A model generated the notes under the pieces. The model saw only the letters and a program-made list of their open reading frames with translations. It made no database searches and was not told where the DNA came from. Shown piece by piece: positions 43,551 through 53,164 of a stretch of DNA of 64,000 nucleotides (positions within the stretch are counted from its first letter, which is position 1; every line of letters begins with the position of its first letter). The DNA is from Eriocheir sinensis. Lineage: Eukaryota > Arthropoda > Malacostraca > Decapoda > Varunidae. A program made the translations under genes and the position numbers. The stretch spans positions 2,684,283 through 2,748,282 of the forward strand of contig NC_066544.1 in assembly GCF_024679095.1 (NCBI RefSeq), given 5' to 3'.

Positions 43551-44190
43551 TTTTTTCCTCCTTTACTCCCTTGTTATCTCAAAATACATACCTTGGAAAA
43601 AGGAAGAAAACAGGAAGAGAGAACGGGTCATTTTAAAGCCACAGATGAAGCCTTACGATTGGCTGAGCTCTAAAAACATGCTTGTCTGATGATGTCATCA
43701 CTGGCGCTCAACCAATCAGCGGCCTCACTGCCTTAACCCATAGACGTCGGGCTAGAGGACTATTGTTGTCCTCGCAGTGCGCGGGAGGTGTTGATAAATT
43801 TTGGAAAAATAGGTGTTTTTCATCAATGCCCTGTGTGACAATTTCAAACGAAAACATAATAATTTATACTGTTTTCTCACCGCCAATCCTTCCTCTCCAC
43901 GATGAAATAAATTGGAAGTGTATAGGTTGCAGCACAGCAAAGATATGATGTTGGGAAGAGGTGCTATTTTTGGCCAAGCCGAGTGCACTTATTCGTACTG
44001 GTGCTGTTGACCTGGACCTGGGTCTCCTACCTCACCCCGCGCCGCCACACAGCATGCATCATCTACCAACGCGATTATTCATATTAGGCTACATATTACG
44101 CATGTTTGATGCTCATAAAAATAACTCCTTACGAAACTGAATGTGTTTTTTGCCATTATATGGACACAAAAAAAGCTTTCATAAACACGA
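43551..44190. other. Unassigned DNA with a small duplication
   Basis: No gene seen. taggctacatattac.catgtttg...taactcctta occurs at 44091 and 44218. Confidence 0.4.
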
Positions 44191-44195
44191 TATAA

Positions 44196-45023
44196 TTATG
44201 GAATATATACACTGACTAGGCTACATATTACACATGTTTGTAGCTTACATAAAAGTAACTCCTTATCATGATGGGCCTGCCGTGGTTGCATACCACGAGT
44301 GTCATGAACGCCACAATGGGCACCAACGCCACGTCGGCCACCCCAGCGCTGAGCCCCAAGGACACGTCCTCGTGCCGTCCTACGTCGAGGTGGTGAAGGG
44401 TGTGATGCAGTGAACGCAGATGATGGTGTGGGTGATGAAGGTGTGGGTGATGAGGGTGTGGAGGATGAAGGTGTGGGTGATGAGGGTGTGGAAGATGAAG
44501 GTGTGGGGGAGGGTGTTTGATGGCGGCAGGTCCAGCGGCAATGACGTTTTGGAGCCACACTTCTCTCAACCTCTGTCTCACTTCTTGAGTCATTTACCTT
44601 CCCAAGATCATCAACATGCCCTTCGTCACTTTCATTGACAGTAGATGTGATTGGAAAGGAAGGAAAAGACTGTGTTGTGGTGGTGCGAGGCAGCGTGTTG
44701 TGAACACGCCACATAATCAGACTCTGCACAATCTGTTCTAATTCATCTTCTAACTCCTCAGACCCTGAATCACCACTTTTCAAAGGAGAAAGCGTCTCAT
44801 TGAACAGGGCTCTTATAATACCGCTGTTATTCAAAATTCCCTTATACGGTGGCATAGCGTGCTCCATAAGATTAGGGGTAGAGGAACAGGGGCCCGCTGG
44901 CGCGCTCCCATCCTCCATGCATCCGGACACAGGGAAATCATTCTCAGCATGTCTCTCCATCATAGTGGTCTGTAAGCTCTGGGAGGTGGTGTGAAACGTA
45001 GGATAGGGATTGCCATCAACCAC
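44196..45023 (-). CDS. Hypothetical 275-codon ORF with Pro/Ser/Thr repeat
   Basis: This is the longest uninterrupted frame in the window outside the retrotransposons and the polymerase remnant. Residues 1-90 are mixed with few charges. Residues 88-105 are acidic (GDSGSEELEDELEQI), 130-165 acidic/basic, and 170-205 a TPSSPTPSSSTPSSP repeat encoded by a ~15-bp minisatellite (44400-44515). An Arg-rich PPRRRTARGR stretch follows. I recognise no domain. It lies inside the NTHL1 intron on the opposite strand, beside transposon fragments, so it may be a host exon, a retrotransposed scrap or a transposon accessory gene. The tail runs into duplicated non-coding DNA. It could also be chance. Confidence 0.3.
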   Translation of the reverse strand: MVDGNPYPTFHTTSQSLQTTMMERHAENDFPVSGCMEDGSAPAGPCSSTPNLMEHAMPPYKGILNNSGIIRALFNETLSPLKSGDSGSEELEDELEQIVQSLIMWRVHNTLPRTTTTQSFPSFPITSTVNESDEGHVDDLGKVNDSRSETEVERSVAPKRHCRWTCRHQTPSPTPSSSTPSSPTPSSSTPSSPTPSSPTPSSAFTASHPSPPRRRTARGRVLGAQRWGGRRGVGAHCGVHDTRGMQPRQAHHDKELLLCKLQTCVICSLVSVYIP

Positions 45024-45056
45024 ACAATAATTACGTCACGGGAGTACAAATCTTGG

Positions 45057-45130
45057 CGGGACAGCAGAGGGCGGGAACTCCCGGTACCCGACGCTCTCCG
45101 CCCGAGCGGGAATTCCCGTCACCTGACGCA
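45057..45130. repeat. GC-rich imperfect palindrome
   Basis: gcgggaactcccggtacc ... gagcgggaattcccgtcacc: the cgggaa.tcccg phrase occurs twice around cgctctccgcccg. Confidence 0.6.
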
Positions 45131-45139
45131 CAGAGGTTA

Positions 45140-45330
45140 AGGCGGTGTCACACTGGCTGTTTTCCTCTAACTGTTGTGGCTACTGGCAATGCCCGCACGC
45201 CCATCCGGGAGCGAGTTGGTGGTTGTCCGTAAGCTGGTGTCACACTGGGCCTTTTTCTTCCCACCACGTTGGTGGCAGCTTGGGCAACCGGCAACTTTTC
45301 CGGGTGTGTGTCACACACATAAAGGGGAAT
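45140..45330. mobile_element. Repeat of the gtgtcacactgg family
   Basis: gcggtgtcacactggctg (45143) and gctggtgtcacactgggcct (45234) start two related stretches. The second is the inverse of 38297-38376. The first resembles 37465-37560. Confidence 0.6.
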
Positions 45331-45375
45331 TAGAAAGGTGTGGGGGGGGAGGGGCAGAAGGGAGAGTCAGGTCAT

Positions 45376-45432
45376 GTCATGACACACACACAAACACACA
45401 CAGACACACACACACACAGAAAGAGAGAGAAT
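45376..45432. repeat. (AC)n and (GA)n
   Basis: Interrupted AC run followed by agagagaga. Confidence 0.9.
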
Positions 45433-46664
45433 TATCTCGGATTGCCAGTTTGGATTCAGGAGAGGGAGATCGTGTGTCACCAACTTGTTATGTTATTACT
45501 CAAGGGTGACAGATTTAATATAAGAGAGAGAAGGCTGGGGGGATGGAGTGTACCTGGATTTGAAAAAGGCATTCGACAAAGTACCGCACAGAAGACTAAT
45601 TTGAAAAATTAAAAATAGGGGTGGAGTGGGTGATGGACTGACTAAGTGGCTGGAGGACTTCCTAACTAACAGGGAAATGAGGACAATAATCAAGGACAAG
45701 GTTTCCAACTGGTGCCCAGTGAGGAGTGGGGTCCCACAAGGTTCAGTGCTGGCGCCAATAATGTTTGCTGTTTATATAAATGATGTGGTGGACGGAGTGG
45801 CCAGCTATGTGAGTTTGTTTGCAGATGATGCAAAGCTATTGAGACGAGTCAATGATGTGAAAGACTGTGAGGCATTGCAGAGGGACCTGGACAAAATATG
45901 GGAGTGGAGTGGTACATGGCAGATGGAATTCAACCTTGGGAAATGTAAAAAAATAGAGTTTGGTAGGAGTGGTAGAAGATGTGAATAGGATTATAAGATG
46001 GGAAGTGAGATAATATGCAGAGGAGTGGAAGAAAAAGATTTGGGAGTGACTATCTCAGAGAACATGTCACTGGACAAACACATCAACAGGATAAAGGGAC
46101 AAACTTTGAATTTGCTGAGGAACATAAGGACGGCATTTGTGTATTTGGACGAAGAGATGATGAAGAAAATAATAGTTACAATGATAAGGCCAAGGTTGGA
46201 GTATGCAGCAGTGGTCTGGTCTCCTCACGAAAAGAAGAACATAAGAAAGCTGGAAAGAGTACAGAGAATGGCAACTAAGATGGTACCGGAACTTAGGGAT
46301 CGGACTTATGAGGAGAGACTCAATAGCATGGGGCTCACAACCCTGGAGAGAAGAAGAGAAAGAGGAGACCTGATAGTGGTGTACAGGGTGGCGAGCGGGG
46401 TGGAGAATCTGGACAGAGAGGACCTGTGTGTGTGGAGCGAGAGAGAAACAAGAGGACATGGAAAGAAGTTGAGGGCGACCACGTGTAGGCGAGATGTGAA
46501 AAAGTTTAGCTTCCCAAACAGAAGCACTGAGCTGTGGAATGGACTGGAGGAGGAGGTGGTTTGTGCAAGAAATATTCATGATTTTAAGGAAAAGTTGGAT
46601 AAGAGAGGATATGGAGATGGGACAGCACGAGCGTAGCTCTTTTCCCGTATGTCAGAACTAGGTA
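45433..46664 (+). pseudogene. LINE reverse transcriptase (CR1-like), 5'-truncated
   Basis: It begins within the RT fingers (CQFGFR-like, then YLDLKKAFDKVPHRRLI around 45550). The frame 45626-45988 supplies GVPQGSVLAPIMFAVYINDV and the catalytic FADD (45818-45829). After one stop the same frame resumes at 45998-46636 with EKDLGVTISENMSLDKHINR, MIRPRLEYAAVVWSP and RNIHDFKEKLDKRG, ending at a stop. So the ORF needs few changes to be open, and this is among the youngest LINE copies here. A short UTR ends gaactaggtaaata directly before an AC tail. The right-edge LINE (60.4 kb on) has matching RT blocks and is probably the same family. Confidence 0.85.
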
Positions 46665-46665
46665 A

Positions 46666-46706
<41 letters not shown>
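46665..46706. repeat. (AC)n tail of the LINE
   Basis: About 20 AC units directly after the LINE 3' end. Confidence 0.95.
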
Positions 46707-46707
<1 letters not shown>

Positions 46708-47189
46708 CTCTTGAACCTCACGGGGTCAAGACGTGTCACATGGCACTCCCCATAGCAGCCACAGGGTCAGTTTGTTGACCCTTTTTCTTTTTCTTCTCCT
46801 TCGCGCCCCATTCCCCCCGTCCCCTCCCATTGTTTTCAAGGTACTCATTATTACAAAGAACACTCGTGAAATGTTGTGACATTATACAGACATACAGTGA
46901 GTGCAGTGTGTTAGTGGTGCTGGAAGGGTAGTGAGAGCTATGTCGCCAACATAACACCTAGGACACGCTCAAGCTCCGGAGGATGAAATCACCCAGCAGC
47001 AGAGGAAGGTCAGTTCAGGTGGCAGGCAGTGAGGCAGCCTCGTCACTCAGGTTTGGGGCAAGATGTACGGCACCTTCATTTAACGCTGTGCACTTGTTCC
47101 GAGAAACAGATATGACAACCAACTGGCCAGCAACAACAACCTGTGTCTCGCCGCCTCAGGCGTAGCACCTCCTTACTTAGCCTGGGTAT
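46707..47189. other. Unassigned DNA
   Basis: Only short frames; no repeat match in the window. Confidence 0.35.
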
Positions 47190-47526
47190 CCATGAGTGAC
47201 CTCCCAGATACTGTCCACCTGCATCTCTCTGGGACCTGTCACCTGAACCTAGCATCCTACCTGAGGATTAACTTCGCACTTGACCTCACCGCCATCTGGA
47301 AGAATCCGCCCCTTTTCTTCCCCCGGCACCACCACACTGCACTCCATTCCAGGCAACCTCTCCCATCACCCCTACCTTTCCCCGTTTTCCATCCCCCTTC
47401 TCTTTTCGTACTTGTTCTCATTAGCGAAATTTACTTAAATGTATTTCTAAACTGTAAATTTTCAGCCTGACGGCTGCCGTACTCGAATAAACCGTATATT
47501 ATTATTATTATTACTATTATTATTAC

Positions 47527-47584
<58 letters not shown>

Positions 47585-47585
47585 A
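47190..47585 (+). mobile_element. LINE 3' UTR with ATT tail
   Basis: cagcctgacggctgccgtac and aataaacc (47464-47493) match the 3' end of the minus-strand LINE at 7687-7760. An impure ATT run (47497-47583) follows. The coding part is missing or unrecognisable. Confidence 0.7.
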
Positions 47586-47599
47586 AGGGAAATGAGAAA

Positions 47600-47724
47600 G
47601 ATGGGTGGAGGGAGGGCCAGAAGGGAGTCAGGTCATGTCTTGACCTGCGTCAGGTCATATCCTGACCAAAGCCCTGATCTTACTCTCTTTTCTGCCCCTC
47701 CCTCCCCACACCATTCTCATTCCC

Positions 47725-47759
<35 letters not shown>

Positions 47760-47990
47760 CCAAGTCAGGACACGACCTGACCTGAGTCAGGTCATGTTTT
47801 GACCAAGGCCCTGATCTGACTTTCCTTTCTGCCCCATCCTCCCAACATCCTTCTCATTTCACCTTGTGTGTGTGTGTGTGACAGGTATGGACATGACCTG
47901 ACCTGAGTCAGGTCATGTCCTGACCAAAGCCTTGACCTAACTCTCCTTTCTGACCCTCCCTCCCCACACCCTTTTCCTTTCTCCTTGTTT
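47600..47990. repeat. ~125-bp minisatellite with palindromic core
   Basis: Three units share acctgacctgagtcaggtca, gtcctgaccaaagcc.tgat, ctttctgcccctccctcccc and a short GT run (47728-47754, 47864-47880). The first unit's flank also resembles 45330-45375. Confidence 0.8.
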
Positions 47991-48153
47991 TCATCCTCTC
48001 TATCTCACCTTTCACGAGAGGGGCTCATAACCAGAGTGAAGCTACACACCTCCTCTCAAGTTGGGGGCTTGCGTGGTATTGAGGCTGCACTGAGTTGAAC
48101 CAAACGCGACAGGGAGGAGGCGGTGGGAAGTTCAAACGCGGTTAACGTGTTAA

Positions 48154-48155
<2 letters not shown>

Positions 48156-48208
<53 letters not shown>
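48156..48208. repeat. (CT)n microsatellite
   Basis: About 26 CT units. Confidence 0.95.
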
Positions 48209-48210
<2 letters not shown>

Positions 48211-48224
48211 CCATAGCCACAATG

Positions 48225-48427
48225 TTTGGAGGAAAACGTCAAGTGTGATACTACCTTTTAAGGTAGCATGCGTGACGCCAATGGTAAGTAGGCGTGACCA
48301 GTACATGTCAAAGCAGCGTGAAACTCAGGGTGATAATGCGCGACAGTCGGAATGGTAAAAATTTGGTACTAACCACAAAACTCGTGGATCACGAAAGTCG
48401 GATAGCGCAAAACTCGAGAAGGTACTG
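48225..48427 (-). mobile_element. cagtaccctc-family DNA transposon end, reversed copy
   Basis: Read on the minus strand from 48427: cagtaccttctcgagttttg, then an order of blocks (gtaccaaatttttaccattc, ccttaaaaggtagtatcac) that parallels 48432-48610. The two copies stand head to head, separated only by tata (48428-48431). Confidence 0.8.
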
Positions 48428-48431
48428 TATA

Positions 48432-48890
48432 CAGTACCCTCTCGAGTTTCGTGATCCTCGAGTTTAACGCTTAGTCCTAAATTCGTACCATCATGACTTT
48501 CATGCATTACCGCCACGAGTTTCGCGCTCCTTTAACATGCATGGGTCGCGTCTACCTACCGTCGGCGTCATGCGTGCTGCCTTAAAAGGCGGTGTCCAAC
48601 CATTGGGGCTATGGGCAACCGCGGTTGCCCATATGCCCAACCGGGAGCGAGTTGTTGGTTGTCCGTATGAATGGAAAGCGGTTGTGAGTACGAGCGTGGG
48701 TACGTGGGTACCTCACAGCTGTATGTAAACAAACAGACGACGGCAGTGGCTGAGGAGTGAGGAGCAGTGGAAGATGGCCCACCAAGAGATTCATAAAATG
48801 GACCGGCAGAGCTGCTTTGCTTACTACTTGATTAACAAGATAAGAGAACACCCCGTGCTGGGGAACCACAGTACAAAACAACTGTTCTCG
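48432..48890 (+). mobile_element. cagtaccctc-family DNA transposon end, forward copy
   Basis: Starts cagtaccctctcgagtttcg after a TA, then matches 37293-37790 along its length (ggttgcccatatgcccaacc; aacaaacagacgacg.cagtgg; aagataagagaacacccc). No transposase frame and no clear right terminus. Confidence 0.75.
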
Positions 48891-48927
48891 AGTCTATGAA
48901 AATTGTAGATCTCCCAGTGATGTTTTC

Positions 48928-49497
48928 CTCTTCTTCTTCTTCTTTTGACCTATAATGCATGGCAGCAACGGTGAAAAGTAACAGTGGAAAATAGCAAAAG
49001 GGCATAGAAAACCAAAATCAGGGAAAGAAAAGAACAGGAAAACACCTAAGTTCAGGGTGAAGTGTATAAGTGCGCACTGTTAAGTAAATAAGGGGCGCTT
49101 TCACAGTCACTGTTTGTTTTGATCGTTATCAATGGCGGCGATCGACGCTATAGTTTTCCACGTGAAATTGGCCTATGGGGTAGTGGTGGCTGCAGAGAAA
49201 GCGACAGGTGTTGAGAGTGTGTGGTAAGGTGCGGGGCGAGGCTATCCCCGCAGCTGCCACGAGGTGCCGTTGTAAAGGCAATACCTCCAACACCATCACA
49301 TCACATCACTACCCATTGGTCAGTTTTACGTGGAAATACTAGAGCGGCAATCACCGCCATTAGTAACAATCAATACAAACAAAATGACTGTGAAAGCGGC
49401 CCTAAGTGCATGTTGTGAAGTATAAATTTGTGGAGAAGGAGGAACTAAGAAGCGATACAAAGCATTGCAGGTCAAAAGAAGAAGAAGAAGGTTCACT
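48928..49497. mobile_element. Outer inverted-repeat element with nested MITE
   Basis: cttcttcttcttcttttgac (48934 on) and its inverse near 49473-49495 form an outer pair extended by ct.taatgcatgg / gcattgcagg. Inside is the TAA-flanked MITE 49092-49402. Confidence 0.55.
49092..49402. mobile_element. PIF/Harbinger-like MITE with TAA target duplication
   Basis: ggggcgctttcacagtcact and the inverse of the right end (gggccgctttcacagtcatt) are long terminal inverted repeats continuing past aatggcgg.gat and cgctctagtatttccacgt. TAA lies on both sides (49089-49091, 49403-49405). A 3-bp TAA duplication is typical of PIF/Harbinger. Confidence 0.75.
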
Positions 49498-49988
49498 ATA
49501 CACTGGCTGGTGTTGCGAGAAATATCTTCCCGCTGAAATTAGTCATTCTGCTGTCCACGCATGCACGCTGTGGGAATACAGGTAACTCTCGATTTACGTG
49601 AGTTTGTTTTACGCGTTTCTGAAATAACGCAGGGTCCGAAATCCAAATAAATGTTTAATTTACACGTTTTTTCCACTTATAAGCGATATTTTATGGAGTG
49701 GCCACCATATGTCTCATGCAACTGGACTCACACGGCGCCGCGGCCACACAGCTGAGCTCAGTTTTTCCCGTGCGCCACTTAAACAACAATACAGTACCCA
49801 CGCTGCCATGCTACTTATCGATAGGGGTGGGCAGGTAATGGTACCAGTACCGGTACTAACAGTACCAGCTATACGGTACAATACTGGTACAAGACTGCTC
49901 GGTACCGGTACCAATACTAGCCAGGCGCTCATGCTGTCCCTCATTTCTTTCTCAGACGAGTGAGGCTGAGACTGAGTGCCTGATTGGA

Positions 49989-49989
<1 letters not shown>

Positions 49990-50052
<63 letters not shown>
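49990..50052. repeat. (CT)n microsatellite
   Basis: About 31 CT units inside the pogo-like element. Confidence 0.95.
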
Positions 50053-50054
<2 letters not shown>

Positions 50055-50504
50055 CTGAATGTATAACGTGCACCTTTTTCACATAAAAATGCCTGAAAGT
50101 TTAGCCCTGCGCATTATACGCCGATTGTACAAATTCATAATGATTTTTTTCTTTGGAGTGTTTTTAAGGGTCTGTGTTTCGTCTTATCCAATAACGACTG
50201 CAAACTTACCTTTATTATTGTTAATGATCCTTCATAGTCCATAGCTGTCTTATAATATGTTACCATAGAATACAGTGCGAACAAATAACTACTATACAAA
50301 AATTAAATCGGTGGAGGATCGCCCATGCCCTGATGTTATCCCATTTTTCCATCGGGCGCCATTTGTATGATCTTGATCTTGATGTCACAGCTGGCTTACG
50401 ATTGTATGACTCAGGAGCAGTACAAGCTACATAAAAAAATCATATTGGAAAAAAATGTCCATGTGTTCATTATTAATTATTAATATTAGTGAGAATAATG
50501 GGGT

Positions 50505-51000
50505 AAATATGATATCAGAAACTGTACATCATGAGTCTTGCACGAGGAGTTATTTCACGCCCGGCTGCCATTTGCATTGTTTACAAACCACACAACCACA
50601 CCCACACAACAAACAGCTGCATGCCGCGCGTCACCAGAACCACGAGAATTGTGTCTTGCCTAGTTGTCTGTCATAACCTACGAGTGACTGTGAGAATAAT
50701 ATGCTTATTATGATCTGAGAAGCTGTACATAATCAGTATGTACGAGGAGATATTTCTCGCAACACCAGCCCGGCCGCCATTTGCATTGTTTGAAAACCAC
50801 ACAACCACATCCAAACAACAAACAGCTGCATGCCGCGTGTCACCAGAACCGTGTGAATCGTGTCTTTCCTAGTTGTCTGTCATAACCTACGAGTGATGGT
50901 GAGAATAATATGCTTATTATGATATCAGAAGCTGTGCATCATCAGTATGTATGGGGATGTATTTCTCACAACACCAGCCCGGCCGCCATTTTCATTGCTT
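50505..51000. repeat. ~205-bp tandem repeat, 2.4 copies
   Basis: Units start near 50510, 50712 and 50918, each with gctgt.cat.atcagtatgta, ggc.gccatttgcattgttt and aacaaacagctgcatgccgc. The two full units are about 90% alike. Confidence 0.8.
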
Positions 51001-51144
51001 TACTGAAGGACACTTGTCAATTCAAGCAGTAAAGATTACACCAAAAATATATAAATTTTAGGAAACTGTACATTGTCAATGTTCTTTAACCCGTACATAT
51101 TTCTGAGCATTTTAAGAACTTTTTTTTTTCAAAATTGTTGTCTT

Positions 51145-51186
51145 AAGGTTTGGGGTGCACGTTATATGCCGCAAAATACGGTATTT
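51145..51186 (-). mobile_element. ccgtatt-family transposon end (reversed)
   Basis: ggggtgcacgttatatgccg then caaaatacggtatt is the inverse of the end at 38788. gtataacgtgcacc near 50058 may be the remains of its partner. Confidence 0.5.
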
Positions 51187-51285
51187 ATTTTTCAACAGAA
51201 ACCTACCTCTTGTTTGATTTACATTGTTTTTGATTTACGTGACCTCTTCAAGGACGCAATTCTCGCGTAAATCGAGAGTTACCTG

Positions 51286-51830
51286 TACACAGCATTAAAA
51301 ATGTTAATTTGCCTGGATTTGTTCTTTTTTGTCCGCTTGTGGTCTTTGTGAGCGGTGAGGGAAATATGGAAGCAGTAAGCAAGTTGAACCTCTCTGTGAG
51401 CTATTTTGTGATTGCAGCGGCAGTTTATGTTCAACAGGCATTGAAAAGTCAATCATGATGCTTGTGATTTGATGATATATAACAGAAAGAGTTAGCAGAT
51501 TATACCATAACACACAGAAAACTACCAGAAGCTATAGGTTTGTCCAACTGTACCACGGGTGACCGCGAGCAACCACCCTTACATTAGCAGATGACACCAC
51601 ATGGATCACAAGCGTGTATTCAGAACTGCCGTCCAATTTTAAGGCAGCCGCCTTCAACTGTGGCTTCAGAATGACCTGTTCTCACTTCCCATTTTCTGCC
51701 TATTACCAAGGTACGTATTTTGATATAACAAGAGAGCAAAGTCGAAAAAAATTGTGATAACAAGGGAGTCAAGTTGAAATTTTTTTTTTCCACGGGCCAG
51801 AACCAATAAGCGCTTTTTCATGTATTTCAA
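51286..51830. other. Unassigned DNA with repeat scraps
   Basis: ccttacattagcagatgaca near 51578 resembles 38236 on. No gene. Confidence 0.35.
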
Positions 51831-51909
51831 TACCTCGAGTTTCGCGATCCTCGAGTTTAGCGCTATACCTTCAGAATGAAGCAAGCATGAAACTCGAGAG
51901 GGTACTGTA
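51831..51909. mobile_element. Short foldback MITE, cagtaccctctcgag family
   Basis: tacctcgagtttcgcgatcc at the left and gaaactcgagagggtactgt at the right are inverted. cgctataccttcagaatgaa lies between. About 79 bp; it is the reverse of 43342-43418. Confidence 0.75.
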
Positions 51910-52436
51910 TAAGAAAAAAAAATTTTTTACAATTTTAAAAATGTTCAATTCCATTCAGTTCATCACGTATTTAGGATAACGTTTTACATAAATATAAAAC
52001 TTGCAAGTGGTGAAACAAAGATAAAGAGCCAGATTTTTCAGTTTCTCTTATTTTTTTTTACATGATTTTTTTCATTTTCACTCACGTTTAAACGGTTCAT
52101 GAATTTTTGTGAAAAAAAATAACAGAAAAAAAGTCTTTATTGTCATTGTGCATTCAGTCTTCTTTAAAATGGTACCTAAAACATTAAAATCGATTAATTT
52201 GGGCTGGAGAAATAGGGAGAAATGTGAGAAAAACTTTGTTTTGAGAAAACGGCCTTTAAATTTTTTTTTTTTCCTCTTTTATTTCTAGCTCAGATTATTT
52301 ATTGTTACTAGTCACCAAAATTACATATTCTAAGTTTGGAAACATGTTTACAAGGATATTCCTGACGCATGCTACCTCTTGATATCGCACCTGGTTCCCC
52401 TTACAATGTAAGTAAAAAAAAATTGTTTGTGTTTGG
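51910..52436. other. AT-rich spacer
   Basis: Several A/T homopolymers, no recognisable element. Confidence 0.4.
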
Positions 52437-52437
52437 G

Positions 52438-52767
52438 AAGGCCACGGTGGCTGAGTGGTTAGCGTGTGGGCCCCACATTCACTGTGTCCTTGACGACGCG
52501 GGTTTGAATCCACCGTTACAACCTGGGATTTTTCAGTCACCATCAAGTGGCCTAAGACTACCCACATGCTGTCCTGAAGACCACCCATCAACCCGGACTC
52601 TAGAGGAAACCATCCAAGTGAATCAAGAATGAGCTCCGGGGGGCAGCATGAGCCATGAATAGATGGCGCCACTATAAATACTTGCCTGCACCATGACGGG
52701 CTGGGGCTAACCACCAGGCCCCTCAAGAAAGCCTACCAATGCTATAGGCTAACACATAAAAAAAAAA
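52438..52767 (+). mobile_element. SINE family 1, copy C
   Basis: Has the clearest tRNA-like head of the family: ggtggctgagtggttagcgtg (A-box region) and gggtttgaatcc (52500-52511, B box). Then the common body (ctacccacatgctgtcctga, gatggcgccactataaatac) and an A10 tail. Confidence 0.85.
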
Positions 52768-53131
52768 TATTATCGTTCTAAGAATGAGGGTTTCAGAAGG
52801 TGCAATCTTCCTCAGTGTCGCCAGGTTTTATATTGATTGTCTGTATATATTGATGTATATATATATTGATGTAAACAAAAAACATTTATCATCCACATGA
52901 GTCAGGGGGTGTGCGTGACCTTTAAATTTGCCCTTTAAATATAGAGATTTTTCCAGAACAGGCCACGGGTGAACTGTCCTAGCCCACATGTATCTCTCAG
53001 TGGCTTTAACTCATTTTACATATTTTTTCGTAAAATCACTTCTGGACAGTCCCCTTAAGGAGCCTGGCCAGTGTCACCTCTGCTGCATCTTTACTTTCTA
53101 CGAATGTTCCGTTCAGCTTTGATTGCTGCTG

Positions 53132-53132
<1 letters not shown>
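52768..53132. other. Unassigned DNA
   Basis: 52786-52826 repeats a phrase from 31345-31383. Otherwise nothing recognisable. Confidence 0.35.

Positions 53133-53164
<32 letters not shown>

Larger units (their letters stand above)
49579..51285. mobile_element. pogo/Tigger-like element with 24-bp terminal repeats
   Basis: The left end caggtaactctcgatttacg plus tgag is matched by the inverse of the right end with one change (t to c). TA flanks both ends (49577-49578, 51286-51287). No transposase is seen. The interior has an AG/CT microsatellite (49990-50052), a 205-bp tandem repeat and a ccgtatt-type element end. Confidence 0.75.
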
